Positions 30,180 through 39,561 of a stretch of DNA of 64,000 bases are shown here, one piece after another. The notes beneath the pieces are model-generated. The model ran no database searches, had not been told where the DNA came from, and saw only the letters and a program-made list of their open reading frames with translations. Source of the stretch: Paracoccus luteus (GTDB lineage Bacteria; Pseudomonadota; Alphaproteobacteria; Rhodobacterales; Rhodobacteraceae); the NCBI RefSeq assembly GCF_004522155.1, contig NZ_SDEA01000002.1:310001-374000 (forward strand). The letters run 5' to 3'. A program made the translations under genes and the position numbers. Every line of letters starts with the position of its first letter. Within the stretch, counting starts at the first letter, position 1.

Positions 30180-31177
30180 GCGGCGGCGCTGCGGGGGGTC
30201 ATGCCCATCACCTCGGCCGCGATGGCATAGGACCGCAGCCGCGCCTGTTCGTCCCAGATATTGGCGGCAAGGATCAGCTCGTCCGGGCGATACTGCGCGA
30301 CCAGCGCGTCCAGCTGCGCCTTGACCGTGTCCGGCCCGCCCACCGCGCTGACCCGCAGGGCGGCGTCCACCTGCCGCTGCTGGTGCGGCGCGATCTGGGC
30401 GTCAAGGTCATCGACCGGCGGCGGCAGCAGCCCCGGCTGGCCCGACCGCAGCCGGGCAAAGCTGATCTGCTGGCTGGTCTGCAGGCGGCGGGCCTGCGCG
30501 TCGCTGTCGGCCGCGAACACGTTCACCGCCAGCATGAAGCGCGGCGCATCCCCCCACGGCCCCGGCTGGAAACGCTGGCGATACAGGCGCACCGCCTCGT
30601 CCAGCGCGTCGGGCGCGAAATGCGACGCAAAGGCATAGGGCAGCCCCAGCGCGGCGGCGAGGCTGGCGCCGTAAAGCGACGAGCCGAGAATCCAGACCGG
30701 CACGTGCGTCCCCTGTCCGGGATGCGCGGCCACCGCCAGGTCGGGGCGGGGCGGACCCAGATAGGTCAGCAGTTCGATGACGTCGTTCGGGAAATCGTCG
30801 TTGCGCGACATCCCCCGGCGCAGCGCGTGCATCACCGCGCCGTCGCCGCCGGGCGCGCGCCCCAGCCCCAGGTCGATGCGCGGCCCGTGGATGGTGGCCA
30901 GCGTCCCGAACGCCTCGGCCACGGCCAGGGGCGCGTGGTTGGGCAGCATGATCCCGCCCGCGCCCACGCGGATCGTGCGGGTGTGGTCCGCGACATGGCC
31001 GATCAGCACCGCCGTCGCGGCGCTGGCGATGCCGGGCATGTTGTGGTGTTCGGCCAGCCAGAAGCGGGCATAGCCCTGCGCCTCGGCGGCCTGGGCCAGC
31101 CGGACGGACCGGGCGATGGCGGTGCGGGCGTCGGACCCCTCGGGGACGGGGGCCAGATCGAGGATCGAGATTTTCAT
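30176..31177 (-). CDS. LLM-class flavin-dependent oxidoreductase (luciferase-like)
   Basis: 333-residue TIM-barrel flavoprotein of the bacterial luciferase superfamily, MsnO8/alkanal-type subgroup. Characteristic segments: [19 protein letters not shown] near residue 38, [18 protein letters not shown] near 68, [12 protein letters not shown] near 100, and [31 protein letters not shown] reduced elsewhere would be used. The substrate is unknown. The ATG at 31177 was chosen because the family starts at MKISILD. It is coupled to the epimerase gene. Confidence 0.9.
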   Translation of the reverse strand: MKISILDLAPVPEGSDARTAIARSVRLAQAAEAQGYARFWLAEHHNMPGIASAATAVLIGHVADHTRTIRVGAGGIMLPNHAPLAVAEAFGTLATIHGPRIDLGLGRAPGGDGAVMHALRRGMSRNDDFPNDVIELLTYLGPPRPDLAVAAHPGQGTHVPVWILGSSLYGASLAAALGLPYAFASHFAPDALDEAVRLYRQRFQPGPWGDAPRFMLAVNVFAADSDAQARRLQTSQQISFARLRSGQPGLLPPPVDDLDAQIAPHQQRQVDAALRVSAVGGPDTVKAQLDALVAQYRPDELILAANIWDEQARLRSYAIAAEVMGMTPRSAAA

Positions 31178-31281
31178 GCCCCACAGATAGGTGCCCCCGC
31201 CCGCGGTTGCCAGAGCGGGCAGGGCCGCGGCACCTTGCACGTCGCCTTGTAAGCCCCCGCCGCCCCTGCCACGATGCAGTC

Positions 31282-32781
31282 ATGGACGACGCGCGCAGCG
31301 ACAGGACCACCCGGCTTTTGCCGGTCGAGACGCCCGACCCGGTCGAGCGCGCCTATTTCGACGACCCCGACGCCGCCGTGGAACGGCTGGTCGATCTTTA
31401 CGACCGCGCGACCGGCTATCTGCTGGACCGGTTCCTGGCGACGCTGGGCGGACGGCAGCCGCGCGCCCGTTATCGCGCCCATTATCCTGAAATCCGCATG
31501 ACCACCGCCAGCCACAACATGGGCGATTCGCGGCTGTCGTTCGGCCATGTGCCGCTGCCGGGCAGCTATGCGGCGACGGTGACGCGGCCCGATCTGTTCC
31601 GCGGCTATCTGACCCAGCAGATCGGGCTCTTGATCCGCAACCACGGCGTGCCGGTGGCGATCGGGACCAGCGACACGCCGATGCCCGTGCATTTCGCGGT
31701 GGCGACGCGCAGCGACCTGAACGTGCCGCAGGAAGGGGTGCTGGATTATTCCCTGCGCGACGTCTTCGACGTGCCCGACCTGGACACGATGAACGACGAC
31801 ATCGTCAACGGCACCGCCGGCCCGATGCCGGACGGCACCCGCCACCTTGCGCCCTTCACCGCGCAGCGGGTGGATTACTCGCTGGCCCGGCTGGCGCATT
31901 ACACCGCGACCCTGCCGGAGCATTTCCAGACCTTCGTGCTGTTCACCAACTATCAGTTCTATGTGGACGAGTTCGAGGCCTTTGCCCGTCGCGCGCTGGC
32001 CGACCCGGCGTCAGGCTATTCCGCCTTTGTCGGGCCGGGAAACCACCTGATCGAACGGCCCGACGACGCGTCGGTGCCCATCGCCAAGACGCCGCAGATG
32101 CCGGCCTATCACCTGAAACGGCCGGACGGGCAGGGGATCACGCTGGTCAACATCGGGGTCGGCCCGTCCAACGCCAAGACCGCGACCGACCATATCGCCG
32201 TGCTGCGCCCGCACGCCTGGCTGATGGTCGGGCACTGCGCGGGGCTGCGCAACAGCCAGCGGCTGGGCGACTATGTGCTGGCCCACGCCTATCTGCGCGA
32301 GGATCACGTCCTGGACGACGACCTGCCCGTCTGGGTGCCGATCCCGGCGCTGGCCGAGGTGCAGGTGGCCCTGCAGGACGCCGTGGCCGAGGTGACGCAA
32401 CTGGAAGGCTATGATCTGAAGCGGATCATGCGCACCGGCACCGTCGCCACCATCGACAACCGCAACTGGGAACTGCGCGACCAGTCCGGCCCGGTCCAGC
32501 GCCTGTCGCAGTCGCGCGCGGTGGCTCTGGACATGGAAAGCGCCACCATCGCCGCCAACGGGTTCCGGTTCCGGGTGCCCTATGGCACGCTTTTGTGCGT
32601 CAGCGACAAGCCCCTGCACGGGGAACTGAAGCTGCCCGGCATGGCCACGGATTTCTATCGCACCCAGGTCGCCAGCCACCTGCTGATCGGCATCCGGGCG
32701 ATGGAAAAGCTGCGCGACACGCCGCTGGCGCGGCTGCATTCCCGCAAGCTGCGGTCCTTTGACGAGACGGCGTTCCTGTGA
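31282..32781 (+). CDS. amn: AMP nucleosidase
   Basis: Hydrolyses AMP to adenine and ribose-5-phosphate, controlling adenylate pools. 499 residues, close to the usual length. The N-terminal AMP-nucleosidase domain (about 1-180, [12 protein letters not shown]) precedes the phosphorylase-like domain with [29 protein letters not shown] and the catalytic-site [13 protein letters not shown] near residue 420. It stands alone between the divergent LLM operon and the HU gene. With the nucleoside transporter, PNP and purH it is the fourth purine gene in the window. Confidence 0.95.
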   Translation: MDDARSDRTTRLLPVETPDPVERAYFDDPDAAVERLVDLYDRATGYLLDRFLATLGGRQPRARYRAHYPEIRMTTASHNMGDSRLSFGHVPLPGSYAATVTRPDLFRGYLTQQIGLLIRNHGVPVAIGTSDTPMPVHFAVATRSDLNVPQEGVLDYSLRDVFDVPDLDTMNDDIVNGTAGPMPDGTRHLAPFTAQRVDYSLARLAHYTATLPEHFQTFVLFTNYQFYVDEFEAFARRALADPASGYSAFVGPGNHLIERPDDASVPIAKTPQMPAYHLKRPDGQGITLVNIGVGPSNAKTATDHIAVLRPHAWLMVGHCAGLRNSQRLGDYVLAHAYLREDHVLDDDLPVWVPIPALAEVQVALQDAVAEVTQLEGYDLKRIMRTGTVATIDNRNWELRDQSGPVQRLSQSRAVALDMESATIAANGFRFRVPYGTLLCVSDKPLHGELKLPGMATDFYRTQVASHLLIGIRAMEKLRDTPLARLHSRKLRSFDETAFL

Positions 32782-32883
32782 TGCCGTTCCGTGAGGCGCC
32801 GCGCCGCGGACCCGCACGCGGCGGCGGTGCGCGTCTTTTTCGGCCCAACCCCGCCCTTCGGGACCAGAGGCGATCAAAAAGGC

Positions 32884-32912
32884 TTGAAATGCCGCTGAAA
32901 ACCCGGTGTAGC
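32884..32912 (+). promoter_or_regulatory. putative promoter of the HU gene
   Basis: TTGAAA (32884-32889), 17 bp and TGTAGC (32907-32912), 72 bp before the HU start. The -35 is good, the -10 weak. Confidence 0.4.
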
Positions 32913-32984
32913 AGTGCCCATGCCACCATAACGTGGCGCGATTTACGCCCGCACCGACGCGGGTGACATGAGGAGACAGGTCCG

Positions 32985-33284
32985 ATGGCCACAGCACCCG
33001 CGAAACCCATGACCAAGACCCAGCTGGTCGCCGCGCTTGCCGACGAGATGGGCAGCGACAAGAAAACCGCGACCGCGGCGCTGGACGCGATCCAGTCGCT
33101 GGTCGCGCGGGTCGTGTCCGAGGGCGGCGCGCTGACCCTGCCGGGCATCGGCAAGGTCGCCTGCCGCGCCCGCCCGGAACGCCAGGTCCGCAACCCGCAG
33201 ACGCAGGAAATGATGACCAAGCCGGCGGACAAGGTGGTCAAGGTCACCATCGCCAAGGCGCTGAAGGACAGCGTCAACGCCTGA
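32985..33284 (+). CDS. HU-family DNA-binding protein
   Basis: 99 residues; a small basic nucleoid protein that bends DNA as a dimer. The fold is recognisable: TKTQLVAALADEMGSDKKTATAALDAI (helices), LPGIGKVACRARPERQVRNPQT (beta arm with the conserved RNPQT) and the closing KVTIAKALKD. The ATG at 32985 has AGGAGACAGG upstream; an internal ATG (MTKTQ) is less well placed. The arm tip is slightly divergent from canonical HU (GIGKVACRARPER for GFGTFxVRxRAAR). Followed by a strong terminator. Confidence 0.93.
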   Translation: MATAPAKPMTKTQLVAALADEMGSDKKTATAALDAIQSLVARVVSEGGALTLPGIGKVACRARPERQVRNPQTQEMMTKPADKVVKVTIAKALKDSVNA

Positions 33285-33301
33285 ACGGCGGACGCATTGA
33301 A

Positions 33302-33330
33302 AAGGGGTCGCGCAGAAAGCGCGGCCCCTT
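33302..33330 (+). terminator. rho-independent terminator after the HU gene
   Basis: A 12-bp stem (AAGGGG-T-CGCGC / GCGCG-G-CCCCTT, one T-G pair) with loop AGAAA, 17 bp after the stop, followed by CTTCGTT. Confidence 0.8.
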
Positions 33331-33370
33331 CTTCGTTAGGGCACTTGGGGCGCGCCGGGGGGACCGCAGC

Positions 33371-34687
33371 ATGAACCGCACCGTTGACGACGCGCTGGCC
33401 GAGGCGGGGGCCGGGCGCTTTCAGCGCCGCCTGCTGGGCATATTCGGGCTGGTCTGGGCAGCCGACGCGATGCAGGTCGTGGCCGTGGGCTTTGCCGCGC
33501 CGTCGATCGCGGCCCGGTTCGGCGTGGACATGCCGACCGCGCTGCAGACCGGGACGCTGTTCTTTCTGGGCATGTTCGTCGGCGCGGCGCTGTTCGGGCG
33601 GCTGGCGGACCGGATCGGGCGGCGCAACGTCCTGCTGGTGACGGTGGCCTGCGACGCGGTGTTCGGCATCGCCTCGATCTTTGCGCCGACGCTGGGCTGG
33701 CTGCTGGCGCTGCGCTTCCTGACCGGGGCGGCGGTGGGCGGCACGCTGCCGGTCGATTACGCGATGATGGCCGAGTTCCTGCCGCCCCGGAACCGCGGCC
33801 GGTGGCTGGTCTGGCTGGAGGGGTTCTGGGCCGTCGGCACGCTGATCGTGGCGCTGACCGCCTGGTATGCCGCGACATCCGGCGTCGCCGAGCCGTGGAA
33901 GCTGATCTATCTGGTCGCCGCGCTGCCTGCCTGCCTTGGCATCTTCCTGCGGCTGTGGGTGCCGGAATCGCCCATGTTCCTGCTGCGCCGCGACCGCGAG
34001 CCCGAGGCCCGCGCCGTCATCGACCGCGTCCGCGTGGCGAACGGCACCGCCGCGCTGCCCGCGCAGGCGCGGCTGATCCTGCCGGCGTCCGCCCCCGCCC
34101 CGCAGGGCGGCATCATGGCCCCGGCGCTGGCGCGCACCACCGTCGCGGTGCTGGCGGTGTGGTTTCTCGTCTCGCTGTCCTACTACGGCGTCTTCGTCTG
34201 GCTGCCGGGGAAGCTCGCGACCGAAGGCTTCGGCTTTGTGCGCGGCTATGGGTTCCTCGTGCTGCTGGCGCTGGCGCAGCTGCCCGGATACGCGCTGGCC
34301 GCCTGGGGGGTGGAAAACTGGGGCCGCCAGCGGACCCTGCGGATTTTCCTGATCCTGTCGGCGGCGGGCTGCCTGCTGTTCGTGTCGGCGCAGGCGACGC
34401 TGATCGTCGCCGCCGCCCTGCTGCTGATGAGCTTTGCGCTGCTGGGCACATGGGGCGCGCTGTATGCCCTGACGCCCGAGGTCTATCCGACGACGCTGCG
34501 CGCGACCGGCATGGGCACCGCCGGGGCGGCGGCGCGTTTGGGGGGGCTTGCCGCGCCGTCGGTGATGGCGGCGCTGGCCACGCGCGACTTCAGCGCCATG
34601 ATCGGGCTGTTCGCCGCGCTGCTGGTGCTGGCGGCGGCCGTGTCGCTTCTGATCGGGCGCGAGACGCGGGACGTGTCGATCGTCTGA
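33371..34687 (+). CDS. MFS transporter (sugar/aromatic-acid:H+ symporter-like)
   Basis: 438-residue twelve-helix carrier. The loop 2-3 signature GRLADRIGRRN is intact near residue 76, with the family's GFAVGG-like GAAVGGTLPVDYAMMAEFLPPRNRGR in helices 4-5 and PESPMFLLRRDRE before the central loop. The second half has a weaker RxGRR counterpart (WGVENWGRQRT). This pattern fits the SV2/AAHS-like metabolite:H+ symporters. The substrate is not predictable and no catabolic gene lies nearby. Confidence 0.9.
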   Translation: MNRTVDDALAEAGAGRFQRRLLGIFGLVWAADAMQVVAVGFAAPSIAARFGVDMPTALQTGTLFFLGMFVGAALFGRLADRIGRRNVLLVTVACDAVFGIASIFAPTLGWLLALRFLTGAAVGGTLPVDYAMMAEFLPPRNRGRWLVWLEGFWAVGTLIVALTAWYAATSGVAEPWKLIYLVAALPACLGIFLRLWVPESPMFLLRRDREPEARAVIDRVRVANGTAALPAQARLILPASAPAPQGGIMAPALARTTVAVLAVWFLVSLSYYGVFVWLPGKLATEGFGFVRGYGFLVLLALAQLPGYALAAWGVENWGRQRTLRIFLILSAAGCLLFVSAQATLIVAAALLLMSFALLGTWGALYALTPEVYPTTLRATGMGTAGAAARLGGLAAPSVMAALATRDFSAMIGLFAALLVLAAAVSLLIGRETRDVSIV

Positions 34688-34713
34688 AACGGGGGCGCTT
34701 CGTCGCCGTCGCA

Positions 34714-34737
34714 TGAGTATTTGGGCCAAGAAGAAGC
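34714..34737 (+). repeat. dispersed intergenic element, copy 3
   Basis: TGAGTATTTGGGCCAAGAAG then AAGC, between the convergent MFS and truB genes. Its first 22 bases are identical to each arm of the inverted pair at 54190-54245. Confidence 0.65.
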
Positions 34738-34772
34738 CCAAGGGGTTCATGGATGGCGCAGTGCGCCCCGGT

Positions 34773-35666
34773 TCACGGCTGGACGAACACGCGCGACGGA
34801 TGCACCTCGCCGCCCAGATAGCGGCCGATGGCGATGGCGCGGCCCTGGTGGCTGACCCAGACCTCGGACCCGTAGTCGGCGACGCCCAGCACCTGGCCGG
34901 GGTTGCCGTTGCCCAAGCGCACCGCGCCCTGGTCGGTCGCCCGCATCTCGGGCAGGTCCAGCGCCGCCTGCACCGGGCGCAGGGCGGCGTCCAGTTCGGC
35001 CATGTTGGCGCGGTCGATGCGGTCGAAGGGGATCGCGTCCGCCACGTCAAACGGCCCCGACCAGACCCGGCGCAGGCGGGCGACATGGCCGAGGCAACCC
35101 AGTTCGCGCCCAAGGTCGCGGGCGATGGCGCGGACATAGCCGCCCTTGCCGCAGACCATGCGGAAATCGGCCTCCTCGGCGCGGGCGTCCAGCAGCTCCA
35201 ACTGATCGACCCACAGGGGGCGGGCGGCCAGATCGACGACCTCGCCCTGGCGGGCAAGGTCATAGGCGCGGGCGCCGTCCACCTTGACCGCCGAGACCGC
35301 GGGCGGGGTTTGCATGATGTCGCCGCGGAAGGGGGCCAGCGCGGCCTCGATCGCGGCCGCGCCGGGGCGCGCGTCCGACCGGCGCAGCACCGCGCCGGCG
35401 GCGTCGTCGGTGGCGGTTTCCGCCCCCCAGTTCACCGTGAAGTCATAGGCTTTCAGCGCGTCGGTCAGATAGGGCACGGTCTTGGTCGCCTCGCCCAGCG
35501 CCACCGCCAGCAGGCCGGTCGCGTCGGGATCCAGCGTGCCCGCGTGGCCCGCCTTTTTCGCGTCCAGCGCCCAGCGGACGCGGCCCACGACGTCGGTCGA
35601 CCCAATGCCCGCGGGCTTGTCCACGATCAGCCAGCCGGAAATCTCGCGGCCCTTCCTGCGTCCCAT
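34773..35666 (-). CDS. truB: tRNA pseudouridine(55) synthase
   Basis: Makes pseudouridine 55 in the T loop of tRNAs. 297 residues. The catalytic motif [14 protein letters not shown] (Asp near residue 46) is intact, preceded by [17 protein letters not shown]; the [13 protein letters not shown] segment and a C-terminal PUA-like part follow. The ATG at 35666 overlaps the stop of the phosphodiester-glycosidase gene (TGATG). Ribosome-maturation gene rbfA is two genes upstream on the same strand. Confidence 0.96.
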   Translation of the reverse strand: MGRRKGREISGWLIVDKPAGIGSTDVVGRVRWALDAKKAGHAGTLDPDATGLLAVALGEATKTVPYLTDALKAYDFTVNWGAETATDDAAGAVLRRSDARPGAAAIEAALAPFRGDIMQTPPAVSAVKVDGARAYDLARQGEVVDLAARPLWVDQLELLDARAEEADFRMVCGKGGYVRAIARDLGRELGCLGHVARLRRVWSGPFDVADAIPFDRIDRANMAELDAALRPVQAALDLPEMRATDQGAVRLGNGNPGQVLGVADYGSEVWVSHQGRAIAIGRYLGGEVHPSRVFVQP

Positions 35667-36421
35667 CAAGGCCCCTCGACCAGTCCGATGATCGGGCCCA
35701 TCCGGCGGCCCCAGTCGGCGCGGTTGATCGCGGGCGCGTAAAGCCGCGAAATCGCGCCGTCGAAATACAGCGCGTTGCGCGCCCCCAGCCCGTCGCGGAA
35801 GAACCGGGCGAACTGGTGGAACGTTACCGCGCTGTCGGAAATGGCGAACCACGCCGTCTGCATGTCCCGCGACACGCCGACGCCGTTGCGGATGTAACGG
35901 CTGTCGCTGTCGGGCAAAAAGCGCGGGTGCAACTCGCCGTCGATCAGCAGCATCGGCCCGGATTGCGTGGCCAGCCGGCAACCGGGCCACGCCTCGGCAA
36001 AGCGGCGGCTTTCGATGACCTGAAAGGGCGCCCGCGCGCCGACGCAGAAGACCCCGTTCGGCCGCATCCCGAAATTGCCGCCCCCCGCCGCGGTCACGAT
36101 CTCGCCGCGTTCGACCCCATCGGCAAGATAGAGGCCCACGGGCGAATAATCGGCGTGATACATCCCGGCGTTCATGGCGAAGCCCAGCACCTCGCCGGGG
36201 GCGAGTTGGCCGCGCACGGCGGTGAAATCGCCCAGCACCTTGCCGTCCGGCCCGTCCAGCCACAGGCGCAGCTTGGACTGGTCGGCGGCGGTCACGGTGC
36301 AGACGGCATAGCCCACCCCCTCGAACCGGCGCTTTTCGCAGAGGTCGGCCACGGCGGGCAGGGTCATGGCGACCAGCGCGCCCACAGCCAGCCCCAGCCG
36401 GCGTTTCAGATCAGCGATCAT
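35666..36421 (-). CDS. phosphodiester glycosidase (DUF2233/NAGPA) family protein
   Basis: 251 residues from the ATG at 36421. A signal peptide ([16 protein letters not shown], ending near residue 25) indicates export to the periplasm. The NAGPA-like domain contains [51 protein letters not shown] and a C-terminal [14 protein letters not shown]; the FAMNAGMY and FDG motifs are typical. Human NAGPA removes GlcNAc from phosphodiesters; bacterial members act on envelope sugars. It sits between rbfA (11-base overlap) and truB (1-base overlap), an odd envelope gene inside a translation operon. Confidence 0.85.
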   Translation of the reverse strand: MIADLKRRLGLAVGALVAMTLPAVADLCEKRRFEGVGYAVCTVTAADQSKLRLWLDGPDGKVLGDFTAVRGQLAPGEVLGFAMNAGMYHADYSPVGLYLADGVERGEIVTAAGGGNFGMRPNGVFCVGARAPFQVIESRRFAEAWPGCRLATQSGPMLLIDGELHPRFLPDSDSRYIRNGVGVSRDMQTAWFAISDSAVTFHQFARFFRDGLGARNALYFDGAISRLYAPAINRADWGRRMGPIIGLVEGP

Positions 36422-36878
36422 CGTCGGGGCGGCTGTCCCTTGCGGCGTCGGCGCCCTGATCCCAGTCGCTCTCGTCGTCATCGGCCCCGCCCTCGACGTC
36501 GCGGCGCACGCGGTCGTCGGCGAACAGGCGGCGGGTGTCGTCCATGCGATCGAACGTCTCGTCCAGGATGAACCGCAGGTCGGGCGCGTATTTCAGCGAC
36601 ATGTCCTTGGCGACGTGGTGGCGCAGCTCGCGCGTGTTGCGGCGCAGCGCGGCCAGCGCCTCGTCGGCGCCGTGGCCGCCCAGCGGCAGCACATAGACCG
36701 TCGCCACCTTGAGGTCGGGCGAGGTCCGCACCTCGCCCACGGTGATCGAATGGCGGTTCAGGTCGGGGTCGTGCACGTCGCCGCGCAGCAGCACGTCCGA
36801 CAGCGTGCGGCGGATCAGCTCGCCCACCCGCAGCTGGCGCTGCGACGGGCCGGGTCCGTGGTTGAAGCGATTGGCCAT
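36411..36878 (-). CDS. rbfA: 30S ribosome-binding factor A
   Basis: Small KH-like factor for 16S rRNA 5'-end maturation and cold growth. 155 residues. The motif [19 protein letters not shown] near the start, the [12 protein letters not shown] strand and the [21 protein letters not shown] segment are typical. The C-terminal 35 residues are an acidic tail rich in Asp and Arg, longer than in enterobacteria but common in alphaproteobacteria. First gene of the rbfA-DUF2233-truB unit, divergent from dapB with 90 bp between. Confidence 0.95.
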   Translation of the reverse strand: MANRFNHGPGPSQRQLRVGELIRRTLSDVLLRGDVHDPDLNRHSITVGEVRTSPDLKVATVYVLPLGGHGADEALAALRRNTRELRHHVAKDMSLKYAPDLRFILDETFDRMDDTRRLFADDRVRRDVEGGADDDESDWDQGADAARDSRPDDDR

Positions 36879-36968
36879 ACGCGCAGATGTAGGGGGTCGC
36901 GGTGCCCGCGGCAACCGGATAGACCGGCGCAAACTGGACTGGCCGGTCACGACCTTGGGGGCGCTGGA

Positions 36969-37775
36969 ATGGAGAAACCCGGTATCGTCATCACCGGCGT
37001 CTCGGGCCGGATGGGCCGGATGCTGGTCGCCGCGGTGGCCGCGTCGGACGCCTGCCGGCTGGTGGGCGCGGTCGAACGCGAGGGGCACGGCTGGGTCGGG
37101 CAGGACGTGGGCACAGCGATGGGCGGGGCGGCGCTGGGCGTCGCCGTGACCGACGACGCGGTCGCGGCCATTGCGCAGGCGCAGGCGGTCATCGACTTTA
37201 CCGCGCCCGCGGCGACCGTGGCATTCGCCGAACTGACCGCGCAGGCCCGCGCCGTCCATGTCATCGGCACCACCGGCCTGTCGGACGACGACCTTGGGCG
37301 CATCGCTGCCGCCGCCCGCCACGCCCCCATCATCCGCGCCGGCAACATGAGCCTGGGGGTCAACCTGCTGGTCGGGCTGACGCGCCGTGTGGCCGCCGCG
37401 CTGGGCACGGACTGGGACATCGAGATCGTCGAGGCGCACCACCGCATGAAGGTGGACGCGCCCTCGGGCACCGCCTTGATGCTGGCCGATGCCGCGGCCG
37501 AGGGGCGGGGCGGCGCGCTGGCGGACCTGCGGGTGCCCGCCCGCGACGGGATGACCGGCGCCCGCGTCCCCGGAGCCATCGGGTTCTCCGCCATCCGCGG
37601 CGGCGATGTGGTGGGTGAGCATGACGTGATCTTTGCCGCCGACGGCGAGCGCGTCGTGCTGCGCCATCTGGCCACCGACCGCGCGATCTTTGCCCGGGGC
37701 GCGCTGCGCGCGGCACTGTGGGGGCAGGACAAGGGGCCGGGCGAATACGACATGGCGGACGTGCTGGGGCTGTGA
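36969..37775 (+). CDS. dapB: 4-hydroxy-tetrahydrodipicolinate reductase
   Basis: NAD(P)H reductase of lysine/diaminopimelate synthesis. 268 residues. The Rossmann motif [10 protein letters not shown] is at residues 10-19, [14 protein letters not shown] and [13 protein letters not shown] follow, and the catalytic [16 protein letters not shown] (His pair and Lys) is near residue 155. The C-terminal [18 protein letters not shown] tetramer region is intact. The ATG at 36969 is supported by the family start. No clear terminator downstream. Confidence 0.96.
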   Translation: MEKPGIVITGVSGRMGRMLVAAVAASDACRLVGAVEREGHGWVGQDVGTAMGGAALGVAVTDDAVAAIAQAQAVIDFTAPAATVAFAELTAQARAVHVIGTTGLSDDDLGRIAAAARHAPIIRAGNMSLGVNLLVGLTRRVAAALGTDWDIEIVEAHHRMKVDAPSGTALMLADAAAEGRGGALADLRVPARDGMTGARVPGAIGFSAIRGGDVVGEHDVIFAADGERVVLRHLATDRAIFARGALRAALWGQDKGPGEYDMADVLGL

Positions 37776-37868
37776 CGCCGCAGACGGTGCGCGGATCGGC
37801 CGTGAGGCAGCTGATTCGCCCGGCCGCCAGCGTGCACACGCAACATGCTTCGGCTCTCACCAGCTGAC

Positions 37869-37942
37869 ACCGCACATTCTTGCGTCACCGGCCCGCGCCG
37901 TCGCAAACATCCGCAGCACATTTCATCGCCACCGCATATTCT
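37869..37942 (+). promoter_or_regulatory. direct repeats in the dadA upstream region
   Basis: ACCGCACATTCT (37869-37880) and ACCGCATATTCT (37931-37942) match at 11 of 12 bases with start points 62 bp apart, close to six helical turns, and end 33 bp before the dadA ATG. The 200-bp gap is richer in A and T than its surroundings. Possible operator for a regulator such as Lrp, but no family consensus is recognised. Confidence 0.35.
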
Positions 37943-37975
37943 CTCTCTCGACACATCGGGCGGGGGAAATCGGCC

Positions 37976-39274
37976 ATGAAGATCGTCGTTCTGGGGGCAG
38001 GGGTCATCGGCGTCACCAGCGCATGGGCGCTGGCCCGCGCGGGCCATCAGGTGACGGTCGTGGACCGCCAGCCCGCCGCGGCGATGGAGACGAGCTTTGC
38101 CAACGCAGGCGAGGTCTCGCCCGGCTATTCCACCCCCTGGGCCGCGCCGGGCATCCCGCAAAAGGCGCTGCGCTGGATGTTCCAGCGTCATGCGCCGCTG
38201 GTCCTGCACGCATCGGCCGACCCGGTGCGGGCGGGCTGGATGGCGCGGATGCTGGGCAACTGCACCACCGACGCCTATGCGGTGAACAAGTCGCGGATGA
38301 TGCGGATCGCGGAATATTCGCGCGACCGGCTGGGGATGCTGCGGACGGAAACCGGCATCCGTTATGACGAGCGCACGCAGGGCACGCTGCAGGTGTTCCG
38401 CGATGCCAAGCAGGTCAAGGCCGTGCAGAAGGACATCAAGGTTCTGAAGGCCGACGGCGTCGCCTATCAGGAACTGGACGTGGACGGCTGCATCGCGGCG
38501 GAACCGGGGCTGGCCCATGCGCGGCACCTGCTGGCAGGCGGGTTGCGCCTGCCGGGGGACGAGACCGGCGACTGCCACATCTTTACCCAGGGCCTTGCGG
38601 CGCTGGCCGCGGCGCATGGCGTCGTGTTCCACTATGACACCACGATTCACGGGCTGGAGGGGACGGCGGGCCGGATCGAGGCCGCGCTGACCTCGGCCGG
38701 GCGGCTGACGGCCGACGCCTTTGTCGTGGCGCTGGGCAGCCATTCGCCGGCGCTGGTGCGGCCGTTCGGGATCAGTCTGCCGGTGCATCCGATCAAGGGC
38801 TATTCGCTGACCCTGCCGATCGTGGACGAATCGCGTGCGCCTGTGTCCACCGTGATGGACGAGACCTATAAGGTCGCGATCACCCGGCTGGGGGACCGCA
38901 TCCGCGTGGGCGGGCTGGCCGAGCTGGCGGGCTTTGACCTGTCGCTGTCGCCGCGCCGCCGCGCCACGCTGGCGAAGTCGGTGGGCGAGCTGTTCGGCGG
39001 CGCGGGCGATCTGGATGCCGCGACGTTCTGGACCGGCCTGCGGCCGATGACCCCGGACGGGACGCCCATCGTCGGCGCGACGCCGGTCGGCAATCTGTGG
39101 CTGAACACCGGCCACGGCACGCTGGGCTGGACGATGGCGGCGGGGTCGGCGGCGGTTCTGGCCGACCTGATGACCGGCCGCACGCCCGACATCGAATCGG
39201 GCGATCTGGGCTATGCCCGTTATCTGCGCGGCGCCCGCGCGGCACGGTCCGCGCTGCGCCCCGCGGCGGCCTGA
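37976..39274 (+). CDS. dadA: D-amino acid dehydrogenase
   Basis: FAD enzyme at the inner membrane that oxidises D-amino acids (mainly D-alanine) to 2-oxo acids and feeds the quinone pool. 432 residues. The FAD motif [20 protein letters not shown] is at the N-terminus; [21 protein letters not shown] and the C-terminal [18 protein letters not shown] (FAD contact) are hallmarks of DadA. The ATG at 37976 follows GGGGGAAA. No dadX racemase or lrp gene is adjacent. The C-terminus converges on the SdhAF4-like gene with 12 bp between. Confidence 0.93.
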   Translation: MKIVVLGAGVIGVTSAWALARAGHQVTVVDRQPAAAMETSFANAGEVSPGYSTPWAAPGIPQKALRWMFQRHAPLVLHASADPVRAGWMARMLGNCTTDAYAVNKSRMMRIAEYSRDRLGMLRTETGIRYDERTQGTLQVFRDAKQVKAVQKDIKVLKADGVAYQELDVDGCIAAEPGLAHARHLLAGGLRLPGDETGDCHIFTQGLAALAAAHGVVFHYDTTIHGLEGTAGRIEAALTSAGRLTADAFVVALGSHSPALVRPFGISLPVHPIKGYSLTLPIVDESRAPVSTVMDETYKVAITRLGDRIRVGGLAELAGFDLSLSPRRRATLAKSVGELFGGAGDLDAATFWTGLRPMTPDGTPIVGATPVGNLWLNTGHGTLGWTMAAGSAAVLADLMTGRTPDIESGDLGYARYLRGARAARSALRPAAA

Positions 39275-39286
39275 GCCGGGTCGCGG

Positions 39287-39505
39287 TCAGAAATCGACCG
39301 CGATCCCCTTGCGTTCGTAATCCCCATAGCGGACGGGTTCCGGCCCGTCGCGGCCGCCCAGTTCCGGCGGCAGGTCCAGCGGCCTGGCCGCCTGCCGGCG
39401 GGCGTGTGCCTCGGCCAGCGCGCGGCGCGCGGCGGGGGGCAGGTCGGGGCGGTCGCCGGGGATGGCGTCGGTGTCGGGCGGCGTCGCCTGCGTCTCGTCG
39501 ATCAT
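39287..39505 (-). CDS. DUF1674 / succinate dehydrogenase assembly factor 4-like protein
   Basis: 72 residues. The C-terminal block GGRDGPEPVRYGDYERKG ending in the family's terminal Asp-Phe is the DUF1674 signature, related to mitochondrial SDHAF4, which helps flavinylated SdhA assemble. The N-terminal half is a flexible Pro/Ala/Asp stretch. It is divergent from the rsmB gene (56 bp), as often seen in Rhodobacterales. Confidence 0.88.
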   Translation of the reverse strand: MIDETQATPPDTDAIPGDRPDLPPAARRALAEAHARRQAARPLDLPPELGGRDGPEPVRYGDYERKGIAVDF

Positions 39506-39561
39506 GGAAAACCCCGCTGCGGTTCTGTATCAACAACCCTCAGCTAAGCGCCGAGGAGCCG

